Source: Prinsepia uniflora (taxonomy: Eukaryota; Streptophyta; Magnoliopsida; Rosales; Rosaceae). From it: a stretch of 64,000 nucleotides of DNA. The stretch lies in assembly GCA_032719365.1 (NCBI GenBank), contig CM064867.1, forward strand, positions 56,856,601-56,920,600, given 5' to 3'. The notes beneath the pieces were generated by a model. That model did no database searches. It saw only the letters and a list, made by a program, of their open reading frames with translations, and was not told where the DNA came from. Below are positions 1-11,083 of this stretch, in pieces; position 1 is the first letter of the stretch; each line of letters begins with the position of its first letter. Made by a program: the position numbers and the translations under genes.

Positions 1-1644
1 TGGCTAGAGCTAATTAAGGATTATGATTGCACGATTGAGTACCACCCGGGAAAAGCCAATGTGGTGGCTGATGCTCTAAGCCGGAAGTCAACGCATTCTG
101 TAGCACATCTACGGACGGTTCACTTACCACTTTTGGTTGAACTCCGTAAGAATAGCATTGATTTGGGTTTGGATGGCCAAGGTGTCTTGCTGGCTAATTT
201 TCATGTGAGACCACTTCTGGTCGATCGGATCGTTGAGGCTCAATCTCAAGATCCTGTCTCATGTGTACTTCGGATTGAAGTGGAAGCCGGTGAACGGCTA
301 GATTTTACAGTCAGGGAGGATGGAGCTTTGCTTAAAGAAGGACGGTTGTGTGTGCCCGGCGTGGAGGCACTGAAGAAGGAGATCTTGGACGAAGCTCATA
401 GTTCGGCCTACGCGATGCATCCTGGTGGGACCAAGATGTATCGTACCTTGCGAGAGCACTACTGGTGGCCGGGGATGAAACGGGAGATTGCCGAGTTTGT
501 CAGCAGGTGTCTGATTTGCCAGCAAGTGAAGGCTGAGAGACAACGACCTTATGGAGCCTTGCAACCACTACCTATTCCAGAATGGAAATGGGATCACTTG
601 ACGATGGATTTTGTGTTTGGACTTCCTAGGACACCCAGGGGTCACGATGGAGTTTGGGTGATTGTGGACAGGCTTACGAAATCAGCTCACTTCTTTCCAG
701 TGCGAGAGAACTTCAGGATGACACAGTTGGCCCAGTTGTTTATCGACGAGATTATTCGTCTGCACAGTACACCGGAATCAATAGTTTCTGACCGAGACCC
801 GAGGTTTACTTCTCGATTTTGGCAGAGTCTGCAGGAAGCATTTGGGACGAAACTTCGTTTTAGTACTGCATTTCATCCTCAGAATGACGGCCAGTCTGAG
901 CGGACCATCCAGACATTGGAGGATATGATGCGAGCTTGCGTTTTGCAATTTCAGGACACTTGGGAGTCACATCTAGCCTTGATGGAATTTGCCTACAACA
1001 ACAGCTACCAGGCGAGCATTGGGATGGCTCCGTACGAAGCCTTGTACGGACGGCAGTGCAGAACTCCGTTGTGTTGGACGGACGTGGGTGAAAGGAAGCT
1101 GACTAAATCCGAATTGGTGGAACTGACGATCGAGAAGGTCAAACTCATCAGGGATCGGCTCAAGGCAGCCCAGGACAGACAAAAGAGCTATGTGGACCAT
1201 CGGATTCGAGATCTAGAGTTTGCGGTCAGAGATCGGGTATTTCTGAAATTGTCCCCTTGGAAGGGTGTAGTGAGATTCGGCAGGCGAGGGAAATTGAGCC
1301 CTCGTTATATTGGACCATATGAGATTACCGAGAGGATTGGCCCGGTGGCCTACCAACTGGCACTACCGCCAGAGCTTTCGAGGGTCCACGATGTTTTCCA
1401 TGTGTCGATGTTGCGGAAATATGTGTTCGACGCATCTCATGTACTGGAGGATCAGCCCATTGAACTTCGAGATGATTTGAGCTTCGAGGAACAGCCGGTA
1501 CAGATTTTGGATCGAAAGGATAAAGTACTACGTCGGAAGACCGTTCCTCTGGTAAAGGTTCTCTGGAGGAACCAGAATGTGGAGGAAGCCACATGGGAAC
1601 CCGAGGCGCAGATGCGAGAACAGTTCCCCTACTTGTTTCCTTGA
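1..1644 (+). CDS. pol: Ty3/gypsy chromovirus pol, 3' part: end of RNase H, integrase, chromodomain (5' partial)
   Basis: The frame is open from base 1, so the gene starts upstream of the window; the GTG at 61 is only the first possible start codon. Counting from base 1, residues 1-29 are the end of RNase H, finishing in the typical VADALSRK. The integrase zinc-binding part has H133, H140, C170 and C173. The catalytic core has D203 (MDF), D264 (SDRDPRF) and E300 (DGQSER), which is the D,D-35-E spacing of retroviral-type integrases. The last 50 residues (about 499-547, PVQILDRKDK to WEPEAQM) resemble a C-terminal chromodomain that would guide integration to chromatin. The frame has no stop until the TGA at 1642, so this is the only long intact coding region here. 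A polypurine tract and LTR follow directly. Chromodomain plus very long LTR suggests the Tekay/Del clade; the clade is inference, the enzyme identity is firm. Confidence 0.96.
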   Translation, partial: WLELIKDYDCTIEYHPGKANVVADALSRKSTHSVAHLRTVHLPLLVELRKNSIDLGLDGQGVLLANFHVRPLLVDRIVEAQSQDPVSCVLRIEVEAGERLDFTVREDGALLKEGRLCVPGVEALKKEILDEAHSSAYAMHPGGTKMYRTLREHYWWPGMKREIAEFVSRCLICQQVKAERQRPYGALQPLPIPEWKWDHLTMDFVFGLPRTPRGHDGVWVIVDRLTKSAHFFPVRENFRMTQLAQLFIDEIIRLHSTPESIVSDRDPRFTSRFWQSLQEAFGTKLRFSTAFHPQNDGQSERTIQTLEDMMRACVLQFQDTWESHLALMEFAYNNSYQASIGMAPYEALYGRQCRTPLCWTDVGERKLTKSELVELTIEKVKLIRDRLKAAQDRQKSYVDHRIRDLEFAVRDRVFLKLSPWKGVVRFGRRGKLSPRYIGPYEITERIGPVAYQLALPPELSRVHDVFHVSMLRKYVFDASHVLEDQPIELRDDLSFEEQPVQILDRKDKVLRRKTVPLVKVLWRNQNVEEATWEPEAQMREQFPYLFP

Positions 1645-1665
1645 AATTTCGGGACGAAATTTCTT

Positions 1666-1677
1666 AAGGGGGGGAGA
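1666..1677 (+). promoter_or_regulatory. Polypurine tract of the left-edge chromovirus
   Basis: A purine run (AAGGGGGGGAGA) lies directly before the LTR start TGTAACGCCCC. In LTR retrotransposons this primes plus-strand DNA synthesis. It is preceded by GGGACGAAATTTCTT, a motif that recurs before the 3' LTRs of the ORF-less elements in this window. Confidence 0.9.
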
Positions 1678-3479
1678 TTGTAACGCCCCGGACGTTCTGG
1701 AAGTGTAATATTATAAATATTGAATAAAATGACGTTTTTACCCCTGTGTTTGTGTGGTCGATTTGTTGACCTTTTGATTTGGAGGTCGAACGGACGTTGA
1801 GTGATGACCGTGACGTAGTTCGGGATGTCACGAGTTCATAGACAGGTGGCACGTCCGATTCGGACGCTCGGAGTGAAAGTTATGATGTTCGGAAATTCGG
1901 GGCATTATCGTAATTTGGGCGTTATAAGGGGAAAAAGTTGACTTTTGTTTGACAATTGATACTCATTTGACTCGAAGACCGTTGTGTTTGTCTCGACGCC
2001 CCGAGTACAACGACAGGCGGCACGCTTGAAACGGACGTCGGAGGACCAAGTTATGGGTCACGGATGTTGGAGGGCATTTTGGTAATTATTGCACAGAGGG
2101 GCATTTTGGTCATTTCACGGTGGTTACTGTAGCACCACCGTGAGAAGCAGAGTACGGCCGTGGTGTTTTTTAGCGTGCATTTGTTTAAGGCTAAGTGGAC
2201 TGGTGAGTGGGTTTAGTTTATGGATTTTGAGGTTGTGGGAAGCAGCCAGGCGTGTCTGGGCAGAGACTGAGTGCACGGGAGGAACGAGAATGGCTGTGGT
2301 CTCTGTGTATGCGGGAAATCGGTTTCAGAGGCCTCAGTTGGTCTCCCACGGGCTGTTGGCCATACCGATCGAATAACTGAGTATGGGAATGGAGTGAGGT
2401 TGGAGTTAGTATCATTTTGGTTCAATTTGGAAGCTGAGCGTGAGAGGGATTGTGAGAGAAACCGTGAGCAACTGTTTCGGGTTTTTTGGGGGGAAATCGC
2501 AGAGTTCAATTTCTAAGGGTCGAGGGATCAATCTAAACACACAGTGAGTCTTCTGGGAGTGACAGAGTCTCAGCCGTGCAAGAATTGAAGGGATTCGAGC
2601 ACGGATTGCCCAAGAACCCAAGGTCCAGTTCGAAGGAAAAACCAGTTGGAGGGAAAAATCTCATTCAATTTCTGGAGCCTGTTGATCGAAACCAAAGGCC
2701 GTGTTAGACTTCTGGGGTCACTTCGTGCACAACCGTGCAAGATTTGAAGGAGGAGGAGGACAGTTTGGCCGGGAACCTGAGTCTCAGTTTCAGGGGAAAA
2801 CCAGTGCTGTGGACGACGACTTCCAGGTAACGGCGAGCTAAATTGTTAGTGTCATTGTGTGCGTATGGGTCCCTTATTGCTACTGGTGAAGTTAATTTGG
2901 GAATGGAACCGTGTAGGGTGAGTTCCAGGAGTCGACTTGTTCGACTGTTCGAGCTTGGATTGGGTTGATTTGGTGTAAGTCGAGGTTAACCAGTGTTGCA
3001 GACCTAAAATAAATGAGTTAGGGAAGATAATTGGATTGAAAACGGGTAGTATTGACTGAGAATTGAGGGCTAACTGATCGGGTTGAGTCGCGGGTATCAG
3101 ACCCGTTTAGCAGGCTGTTCGGGTAAGGGAGATGACACTGTAGCTTGGCGCGTGGCCTTCACGCGCAGCCACTTTGGGCGGCGCGTGACGGCGCGTGTGA
3201 CGTCAACTCCGATCACGGTCAACATGAGAATTAATCCTTACAGTCTAACTAACATTTTATCTTTAGAGTTCGAATCGATCGGGAGTCATTCGGGATAATT
3301 TCGGGAGTCCGGAAGATTAAGTCTTTAAGTTTATTTTCGCCGAAAAATCCGGGAAAATTAGGAAAAGTTCTACGAGTTATTTTGGGATGTTTGTAACCCT
3401 TCTTGTACGTTTTCACAGGCCCGGACACTTCCGAAGCTACGGAGGAGCGCGCGGGACGCGATTGACGTGTCCTAAGACT

Positions 3480-4390
3480 GTGAGTGGACTTTTTGATTTC
3501 TAAATTGGGCATGCATGACTATTTTGCTTATTTATCTCATGGTTTACGTATGATTTTATGATGGTGAGATGATATATCGGTTTTACCTGTTTTCACGTTT
3601 TTCGAGATATTTATCGTATTTCACGCATTTCGAGATTTCGATTTTTGCCTATGCATGCGTGATAATTTTGATGAAGGATCTGGCTATGAATATGCATGTT
3701 TCGGATTTATGATGTTTGATCATATTGTGAAGTAATTTTCGGAAATTGCATGTGTTGGAAATTGCATGTGACTTCGGACATAAGTCCTGCTATGTTGTGA
3801 TATGATTTCGGAATGATATTGGAAAACAGTTGTGATGAATCATGGTTTATTGTGTTTTAAAAACGGTTTTGGGTTTAAAGACCCGGTTGATGGTTGGATC
3901 TGGTTTTGGGTTTAAAGACCCGGTATGTTGATGTTGGGGGCGGGCCCGAAAGTTGAGTTTCAAGACTCGTGAGTTTAAAGACTCGAATATTTATGATACC
4001 CCCGAGGCCTACTAATCGTGTTTTGAGTTTAAAGACTCGTTGATGTCCCGGGAAGGCCTAATGTTGAGTTTAAAGACTCGGATGGATCCAACGGCATAAT
4101 CATGATTATTGATTTGCGTTTTACTTGATTTGTGCAAATAATATTTCAAAATGACGGTTTCTGGAATCTGGTATTATTAAATGGTTTTACATAAGTTATG
4201 ACGATCCTTGTAACGTTTTTCATGTGTTTCGGAAAAAGAGTTTTCAAAAGTTCAATACACAAAATTTGAATGTTTGGTTATGCATGCGGTTTACAAAACT
4301 GGAGGGCGAACCCGATTTCGGAAAAACTGTTTTTCCTGTTAAACTTATGTTTCGGTCCACTCACACCTTGTTGTTTTAAATTCCCTCCAG
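3480..4390 (+). other. Intron-like segment inside the LTR (GTGAGT...CCTCCAG)
   Basis: The segment opens with GTGAGTGGAC, whose first six bases fit a plant 5' splice donor. It ends with a T-rich stretch and CCTCCAG. GTCCACTCAC, the exact reverse complement of the donor decamer, lies at 4355-4364 just upstream of the acceptor-like end. The same layout recurs in other LTRs here (48352-49627 and 52693-53772, and on the - strand around 18470-19430). Splicing is inference; the motifs are seen directly. Confidence 0.4.
3871..4079 (+). repeat. Array of six 14-bp palindromes in the LTR
   Basis: GGGTTTAAAGACCC occurs at 3871 and 3908, and GAGTTTAAAGACTC at 3971, 4025 and 4066, with a one-base variant at 3955. 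Each could fold into a small hairpin. Between the two forms the second and thirteenth bases change together (G-C to A-T), so pairing is kept. Confidence 0.85.
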
Positions 4391-4679
4391 GTCGTGGTAC
4401 AAGCGTGGGGGCAAGCGCCGAGGCAGAGGCGGAGGCATAAAGTTTTCCGTTGCGGAGTAGTTAGTTCACAGAGTAGGACTTGTTCTTTAATTTGTTTTGT
4501 AATACTGCTCTGTGAAACTGTGGACTTGACGTCCAGTCGCATGTATTTGTTTAATCTCCCTGGTCTGACAATGGGTGTGTTGTAATTTTAACTAGTTTTC
4601 CGGTTTTTTGGGTTCGATTATCAGACGGGAGCAGGATGCTTCCCGATTATCGAGGCGATAATCGGGGTGGGTCCTGTCA

Positions 4680-5050
4680 TGTGGCACATCCTGATTGGTG
4701 CCACGTTTCACCCGCTAACACTACCACATCAATTAATGACGTCGTCTGATGACGTCATCACTAACAGGTGTCACTAACACATCATCTTTAACAACCTGGC
4801 ACCCTACCATGTGACACCACCTCGTTAGTCCATGTGATCTGAGGCGGCCACGTCATCTGACACCCTTTGACATGTTGCCATATGGCACCACCCCACTGGT
4901 CCATGTGGTCTGATATGGCTGACATGGACTTACCACGTTAGCTGCTGACTGGCCCTGACAGATTCTAACAACTCGCCATATGGCACCACTTGATTGGGCA
5001 CGTGGCCTGATAGGTCTGACAGGTGATGACGTGGATTGCCACATCATCAT
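4680..5050 (-). repeat. Degenerate array of CACGTG/TGACGTGG-type motifs within the LTR
   Basis: The stretch is built from recurring pieces such as CATGTGGTCTGA, GGCACCAC and CTGACAGG. Its counterparts are at about 51885-52330 and 58000-58440 in element E, where six perfect CACGTG cores are seen. Such cores are known binding sites of plant bZIP and bHLH factors; regulatory use here is inference. Confidence 0.6.
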
Positions 5051-6002
5051 CGTCTTCCTTCAGATGGGTCGACCCGTTTGACTATAATGGGTTGATTTGA
5101 CCTGCGACCCTGATCCGATCGTATCTGGCCCGTCTTGCCACCATTTGCTTTCATTTTTCTTCCTATCGACTCGTCTCTAACCTAGGAAAGGTTCTATGAC
5201 CTCAAAATTGTAAGAAAGTTTTAGAATTTGCCTGGTCAAGCTCCATTCTAACGGTCAAACTTCAACCTAGTCCCACAGCCTATCCAGTGTCTCTTTTTCC
5301 TTCCTTTTTGTCCCTATGAACTCACACAACCTCACAAAACACAACACATGCATCACAGCCAACCCAGAACATCCAAAATTGTAACTCCAAATCCAAATGG
5401 TTTAAGGTTTACCTTTTTCACGGGTTTCCGGCCACCAGCGTCTTGTCCTCCACCGTCCCTCACTGTCTCTCATCCTTCGTCACTCTACCTCTCTCCCTGG
5501 TCCAGCAGATGAGGTAATGATTTGGGTTTGGGGTGGGTACGATTTGGGTGTGTGAAGAAATGAAAATTGAAGATAATATTGGTGCATGAAGATAGGGAAA
5601 TGGGCTAATCTGATGGGTGATACTTGTCACTCATCCATTGGTCCAATCCAGATATTATGGGTCCCACTAAAGACAACTCAGATCTACTTTTCTCAAAAAC
5701 CGTGCAAATTTGAATAGTTCTTAGAACCTTCCGTGACCCGTAACTTTTCCGTACAATGTCCGATTTCGACATGCCGCCTGTCTATGAACTCGTATCATCT
5801 CGATCTACGTAATGGACTTTGGGGCACGTACCATTGACCTCCCGAGTTTAAAGTCAATTGTTTCACCTTTTCTAGTGGAAAACTCAACATTATTTATAGA
5901 TCGTCCGATAATCCTCAACTAATCTAAATTATTCCTTAATTAATTCTCGATAATCCGTCATTAACCTTAATTAATCTCGTAGGTTCAGGACAGGTCCTTA
6001 CA
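4680..6002 (-). mobile_element. Element A: 5' part of its 3' LTR, cut by the left-edge chromovirus
   Basis: Read on the - strand this begins at 6002 with TGTAAGGACCTGTCC, directly after a polypurine tract. It runs through a unit with GACAGGCGGCATG and a stretch with TGACAAGTATCACCC, and reaches a region dense in ACGTGG/TGACGTGG motifs at 4680-5050. It stops where the + strand LTR ends at 4679. The rest must lie beyond the left edge of the window. It is related to the LTRs of element E and to the fragment at 30919-32077. Confidence 0.82.
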
Positions 6003-6020
6003 ATCTTCCCCCCTTAAAGA
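6003..6020 (-). promoter_or_regulatory. Polypurine tract of element A
   Basis: On the - strand this reads CTTTAAGGGGGGAAGAT, directly before the LTR start TGTAAGG. It matches the tract position in elements B, C, D and E. Confidence 0.85.
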
Positions 6021-9000
6021 ATTTTTTTCTCAAAACTCACACTGACACAATCTATTGTGAAAATCCAATCATGCCTCCAACTCAAGGTACACATTCAACA
6101 TCCATCCAGTACTCAACCATAACTAACGTCGATCGACGTCAAACACAATCCAACGGTCAATTCTGAAACTAATCTTCTCCTCTGGGATGGGATTGTATCC
6201 AAGAGTGAGTTGTCGTCACTAGAAACCTTCAATGCTCAATCCCAAGTCTCGAACGAGACATCGACACTCTTCGATCTCACCTATCACCTACGCAGGTGTG
6301 CTCAGGATCCAAAATAACAAGTCTTTCTTACCGTCCTACTCAGTTGATGATCCAGGCTGACAATCCTACTATACCAAGTTGACATCTATTCAGAATTCAG
6401 CCTGGCGATCCTTCTCAACACTCGATCTTTGATACTAAACCGACAATCCCGCTTAGCAGGAACGATGTCAAATTCCCTATCTCACTCAAAACTTCTCAAT
6501 GTCTAATGCACTCACGACGTCCAACACATTCACGACGGTGTGTCGTGCCAAGTCGGTCACTCATCGGCTCCACTACGCTTCCGCTATGCAACTCTGATCT
6601 CGACTCTCTCTAAAGACCTATCAGAATACCTCGTACAATACTTCCTGTCACTCAGCGACCAATAATGTGATCTTGACTCGAGAAGAGTCTTGAACTTTTA
6701 TCTTACTCATTCTCTCAATGGAAAAACCAACATCTCACTCATCCTGAGTGTATCTGGACCCCATCGAATACTTGCTCTAGCAGAGATAATCATAATGAGA
6801 AACCCCAAGGTTCCTTTGGCCCGTCATGGCCCTGAGTTCTATGCTCGTACAAGCACTGAACGCTCTAAAGTGACTCTCTACTAGCACACTGTATTCGATG
6901 TCCAGTCCTCGAACTCAACGTATAATCAACATTGAACTCCGTCCGATTATCATACCATGTGCATTTCGGACTCAATCCGACGATCGTACCACATCAATCA
7001 GATGATCAATACTCAGCAATCTCACTGTCCAACATGCACTACTCACAGGTGCATACATATCACAACAATCACATAGGCACTCTCAGGCCTGCTCAGGACT
7101 GCACTGACGCAATGTCCGAGCACATACCAATATCCACACATCCTATCTTTTTCTATCATATGACTAACATGCCAATCACGCTTCAACATTTGAACCTGTC
7201 TTTCAGATATCTGTTTCGGATAGGCCACATACTAACACATAAGGTCCTCTCTGAGTTCTCGTGGTCACCCGACCAACTCTCGAGACACTCCAAGACCATC
7301 CAACTCACATCTACCAAGACATACCACTCCGAACCTCAACCCTATCCTAATAACCCAAAGGGTCGGTCTCTGAAGCTGTTCTATCAACCTGCAATCTAGC
7401 CTACGTGTCTCACTGGAATACCGTCCAATAACATTCACTAGTCATCTATTCCTAGCACAATCTCTCCATCTGGAGCAATAACAAGCTTGCAAACATCCTA
7501 ATCGAGGCATCGACTATTCATCTTCTCCTAAATGATACTCAACGTATCATCATCCTGCACACCTCTCGAGAAGATCGTAAATCAAACTTTCCTGCCCACA
7601 TGCCACCATAGCAAAACACCCACTAACGTCCAGAAGAGTCAACCTAGAGTAGTGGTCCACATTTTGCTCACCCACTTATGATCTTATACTAGATTGACTC
7701 TCTTCCGAGTCGATTCCATCAACAAACTGCAATCACGAGGGTAACCTCCACCCGATAATCACTGACACTCATCCAGTCTGAGTGAATCCAATCTAAATGG
7801 TTATAATTTATTGACAGCAATCCCAATTTTCTCGATCCACAATCAACTCGATCAACCATCATCGCGATCCTCAATCGCCTCGACCCATACTCATCTCGAT
7901 CCTCAACAATTATGATCCTCGGTGGACCCATACTAGCTCTCCCAACCATCATAACATGACCCATAACACCAAAAGGGTTCCATCCAAATCTGGTACTCAC
8001 ACTTGTCACGTTCAATGGCACAAGAAACGTTTGCTCTTCAAGTTATTTAAATTTGGCTCACAGCCTAGGTGTCACATTCTCACACCCTCTTTGAACCCAA
8101 GAGAAATTGCAACTATGTTACAAGCGTATAAGCAGAAAATGAGACTCCGTCCAAAGAGAAAGTGCTCCCCTCTGTTGATAACTTTAGTCGTGATCCTCCC
8201 ACAATCACATGACCCCTCAAATCAGCTCGACCTTTACAAGCTTATACATCTATGAATGATCAGAAGTTCACTAGAAACTTTCAGGAGAAGTATATTTACT
8301 AACTATCTTGTCATATCTGACTCTCGAAGTTCCATTGAATTCCAACAAGGAACCTTGGCTTTCCTGAACAGTGACATTCCAAGTCAACTGCATCCCAATT
8401 CCACTTAGTCCTATGACTAGACTCTCAATGATCTCAACTATGTTGATACCATCCAACAGGGTGGTTGCTAGTTGGGTTACAATCTGTCCTTTATCCTACC
8501 GATAAGTGGTTCAACCACTGTACTATTCAGAGTACTATCTCGCACATCCCACTCTATGGGATCAACTCTTGTTGCACACATCACTTGTACAATTTGTCCA
8601 ACGATAACTAGGGTAACAGGTACCACTCCAAGCATACTCCGTGCCTCCAATAATCCAATTCAACAAGGAGGATACTATGGTCTCATTACGCCACTCAGGC
8701 CACTCCCTATCCCGCTCAACGATCACGAAACTCACATGTCAGCCACTACAAGGCTCGGAGCTCGAGGCATCCTCGTCTAAGCTCCCTAGGTAATCACATC
8801 CCCTCGACACACTCAGCATCATCCGGAATCATCCAATTGCTGCGGGATTCCATCGAACTCATCTCAGTCATCTTGATCACTACTGAGACTCTGTCCAAAG
8901 CTCATGTTCTCCTATCATTAGCGCACACAGTACGAACCGAGCTAAAACCCTAGATATCTGCTCATACCGAGCAACAATCACATACCTCTGCACTAAATGT

Positions 9001-9643
9001 AGGAATCTCACCTCTCGGTGACCCGAGATGACTAAAGAATCATCATCGTCTCGGTCGTCACTGGAACATGATCAATAAGACTCATCATGTCCATCGATAG
9101 CAATGTCTGCCACAGACCTCGTACAGATTGGTCTGCACCATCTCACGTTATCATTATTATCTATACCTAATGCTCAGGACTCACAAAACCATGTCCTCAA
9201 GAGCGTAACTCAATGTATGTACCATACGCCCAATACATATAATCTACTAATCGGGGATGGACCGTTCCACAAGTACGGCTCTCTTGGTAACTTTTCCAAC
9301 TAATCTGAACTCGATAACCTGAGTTTTAGACCAATCATCGATCTCGACTCTACAAAGTCGTCATACTTGGGTAACTGGTATCCAACCATCCAATAACTAC
9401 CATCTGAGGATCTAGATCACTCATAACTCTACGGCTCTCAACCGTTGAGCCCACTTGAAACTCGGCCTTCCTCGAGGTCAAACCTTACTTAAATTTGGCA
9501 TCTAGTGCCAAATAAAATCTCTTCGGGGTTCCTCCCTACGTCATTTCCTTATTCCTATCCTTACTACCAAGTTGATGACGGGCTGTTCTTATCTTAGAGA
9601 CGTCACATCCGGCACATGCGCACCACCACAAGAACAACCTAGT

Positions 9644-9655
9644 GCTCTTATACCA
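9644..9655 (-). promoter_or_regulatory. Primer binding site of element A (initiator tRNA-Met type)
   Basis: On the - strand this reads TGGTATAAGAGC, one base from TGGTATCAGAGC, the complement of the 3' end of plant initiator tRNA-Met. It lies four bases inside the 5' LTR end at 9660, as expected for minus-strand priming. Confidence 0.8.
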
Positions 9656-9659
9656 AAAT

Positions 9660-11083
9660 TGACAGGACCTATTCCAGTCCATCGGGATTATCGTGGGATG
9701 CACCATGCTCCCATCTGACGCCACGTGTCAGACCAGGGATAAACTCGTAACTCGTTCGGGGTTACCCAGAGTAGGCAGAGATCTGTGGAGTCTGCAACGA
9801 CATGTGATGTCTCAATCTCTGCAATAGCCCGCATCCTCGATCAACCTGAAAGGTATCAAAAATCATAAAAGCTGTGAGTGGACAAAAATAATCAGTTTAT
9901 AAAATCATTTAATGAAAAGACATTTATACCCTTCACTTAAAAACATGCATGCATTAGAAAACAAGTTATAACAAACACTTTCTTAAAAGCAAGACGTATT
10001 GCTTTTCGAATCAAATCATTTTACTTTTCAAATCCATAATCAGTGCAAAATACTTCTCAAGTCAACCAGTGAAAAAAAAAATGTCACATCTCATATCACA
10101 TAAGTGAAAACCTTTGTGCACACAACACCCATCCAAAACAATCATAACAACTCCTCGTATCCAACATTAGTCACGATATCCCAGTAACACGTGCCCAATA
10201 GCTTTAGGACTGCTCCAATCCTAGCACGTCACTGTGAACACATCACCGCCCGACGTTCCAGATCATCGTGAACACATCACCGATTGATCATCATATAAAA
10301 CCAGCACTGCTGAGTCGAGCCCTCCTCGGCTGCTCAACACCAGGCAGTGCTTCATGATCTTTCCGACCGAACACATCCCGTCCTAGAGGCGAGAATTATC
10401 ACCAGGACTTCTCTGGGGAAACATATTCCTACCGGAGGTCCTCAACCATATCAATCTCAATACGGCCCATAGCCCGAAAGATAACTTTCAAACAACATGG
10501 ACTCACTCCTAATGTCCAAAATCTTTCAAAAAGGGTCTCAAGCCCGATTCCCATTTCATAAATCCATAACATGGTCACATGCCAATATAACAAAATACCC
10601 ATGGACTTATACACAGATTCCATATCGTTGAAAATGGGTTACAAGATCGATCTCACCTTTCCTCATGTTTGAGTATACTCTAAGTCAAACTATAAATCAA
10701 CTCGGACTCACGCCCGAATATTATTTCCAAATCTAGACACCAATTCATTGTTCAAAATCACCTTTATCTATCATCCGAGTCAAAGCATAAATCAATTGGG
10801 TCTCATGCCCGAAATACCAATTTCACGCATTTCCGTGAAATTACTTAAAACTGATAATCAAACCCCGGTTGCATGCCTTTCCATGAAACCATCAAAATCA
10901 CATAACACATGCATGTATAGTACTCGACCTAAGCCCAAGTATCATATAAAACATAAATCTCGAACTACGTGTAATATCGTATTTTCTACGAAAATGCCAA
11001 ATCAACAATAGAAAACATGTGTAAATCTTATGCACTCGAGAAATCTCAAATCAAGTTCATAAAACATTTAAAACAGTTATGCA
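9660..11083 (-). mobile_element. Element A: 3' part of its 5' LTR, interrupted by element B
   Basis: The - strand LTR end (TGACAGGACC as read on +) starts at 9660 next to the primer site. The segment carries GTGAGTGGAC as read on + at 9874-9883 and the palindrome-rich middle of the LTR, then breaks at the ATGCA next to the start of another LTR at 11084. The missing start of this LTR reappears in part at 17911-17986, which shows that element B landed inside it. Confidence 0.78.

Larger units (their letters stand above)
1679..4679 (+). mobile_element. 3' LTR (3.0 kb) of the left-edge chromovirus
   Basis: The LTR starts TGTAACGCCCCG after the polypurine tract and ends GGGTCCTGTCA, giving TG...CA ends. 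In order it holds two related upstream units (about 1765-1920 and 1932-2085, each with GACAGGYGGCACG, then AAAGTTATG, then a stretch resembling GGGCATTTTGGTAAT), a GC-rich stretch with GGCGCGTGACGGCGCGTG (3178-3200), GTGAGTGGAC at 3480, an array of six small palindromes (3871-4079), and a pyrimidine tract ending CCTCCAG at 4390. The sequence right of the end matches a - strand LTR, so this element inserted into element A. The other LTR lies outside the window, so TSDs cannot be compared. Confidence 0.88.
6003..9659 (-). mobile_element. Element A interior: long region without recognisable coding capacity (LARD-like)
   Basis: The 3.7-kb interior lies between a polypurine tract (6003-6020, - strand) and a primer binding site (9644-9655). 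No frame shows gag, protease, RT or integrase motifs; open frames such as 6932-7399 are low-complexity and resemble no protein I know. The segment is nevertheless homologous to the interior of element E: the stretch at about 9070-9180 (- strand) matches 54350-54480, and 6220-6310 matches 56690-56790. Two copies in opposite orientation with conserved non-coding interiors fit a large retrotransposon derivative. A very decayed gag cannot be excluded by eye. Confidence 0.75.

Noticed and set aside
3859..4090. Regular short palindromes that recall a CRISPR array
   Set aside because: Units are 14 bases with spacers of very uneven length inside a retrotransposon LTR of a plant genome.
6932..7399. 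Open frame of 155 codons in element A's interior
   Set aside because: Composition is low-complexity, the frame is not open in the homologous part of element E, and no motif is seen.
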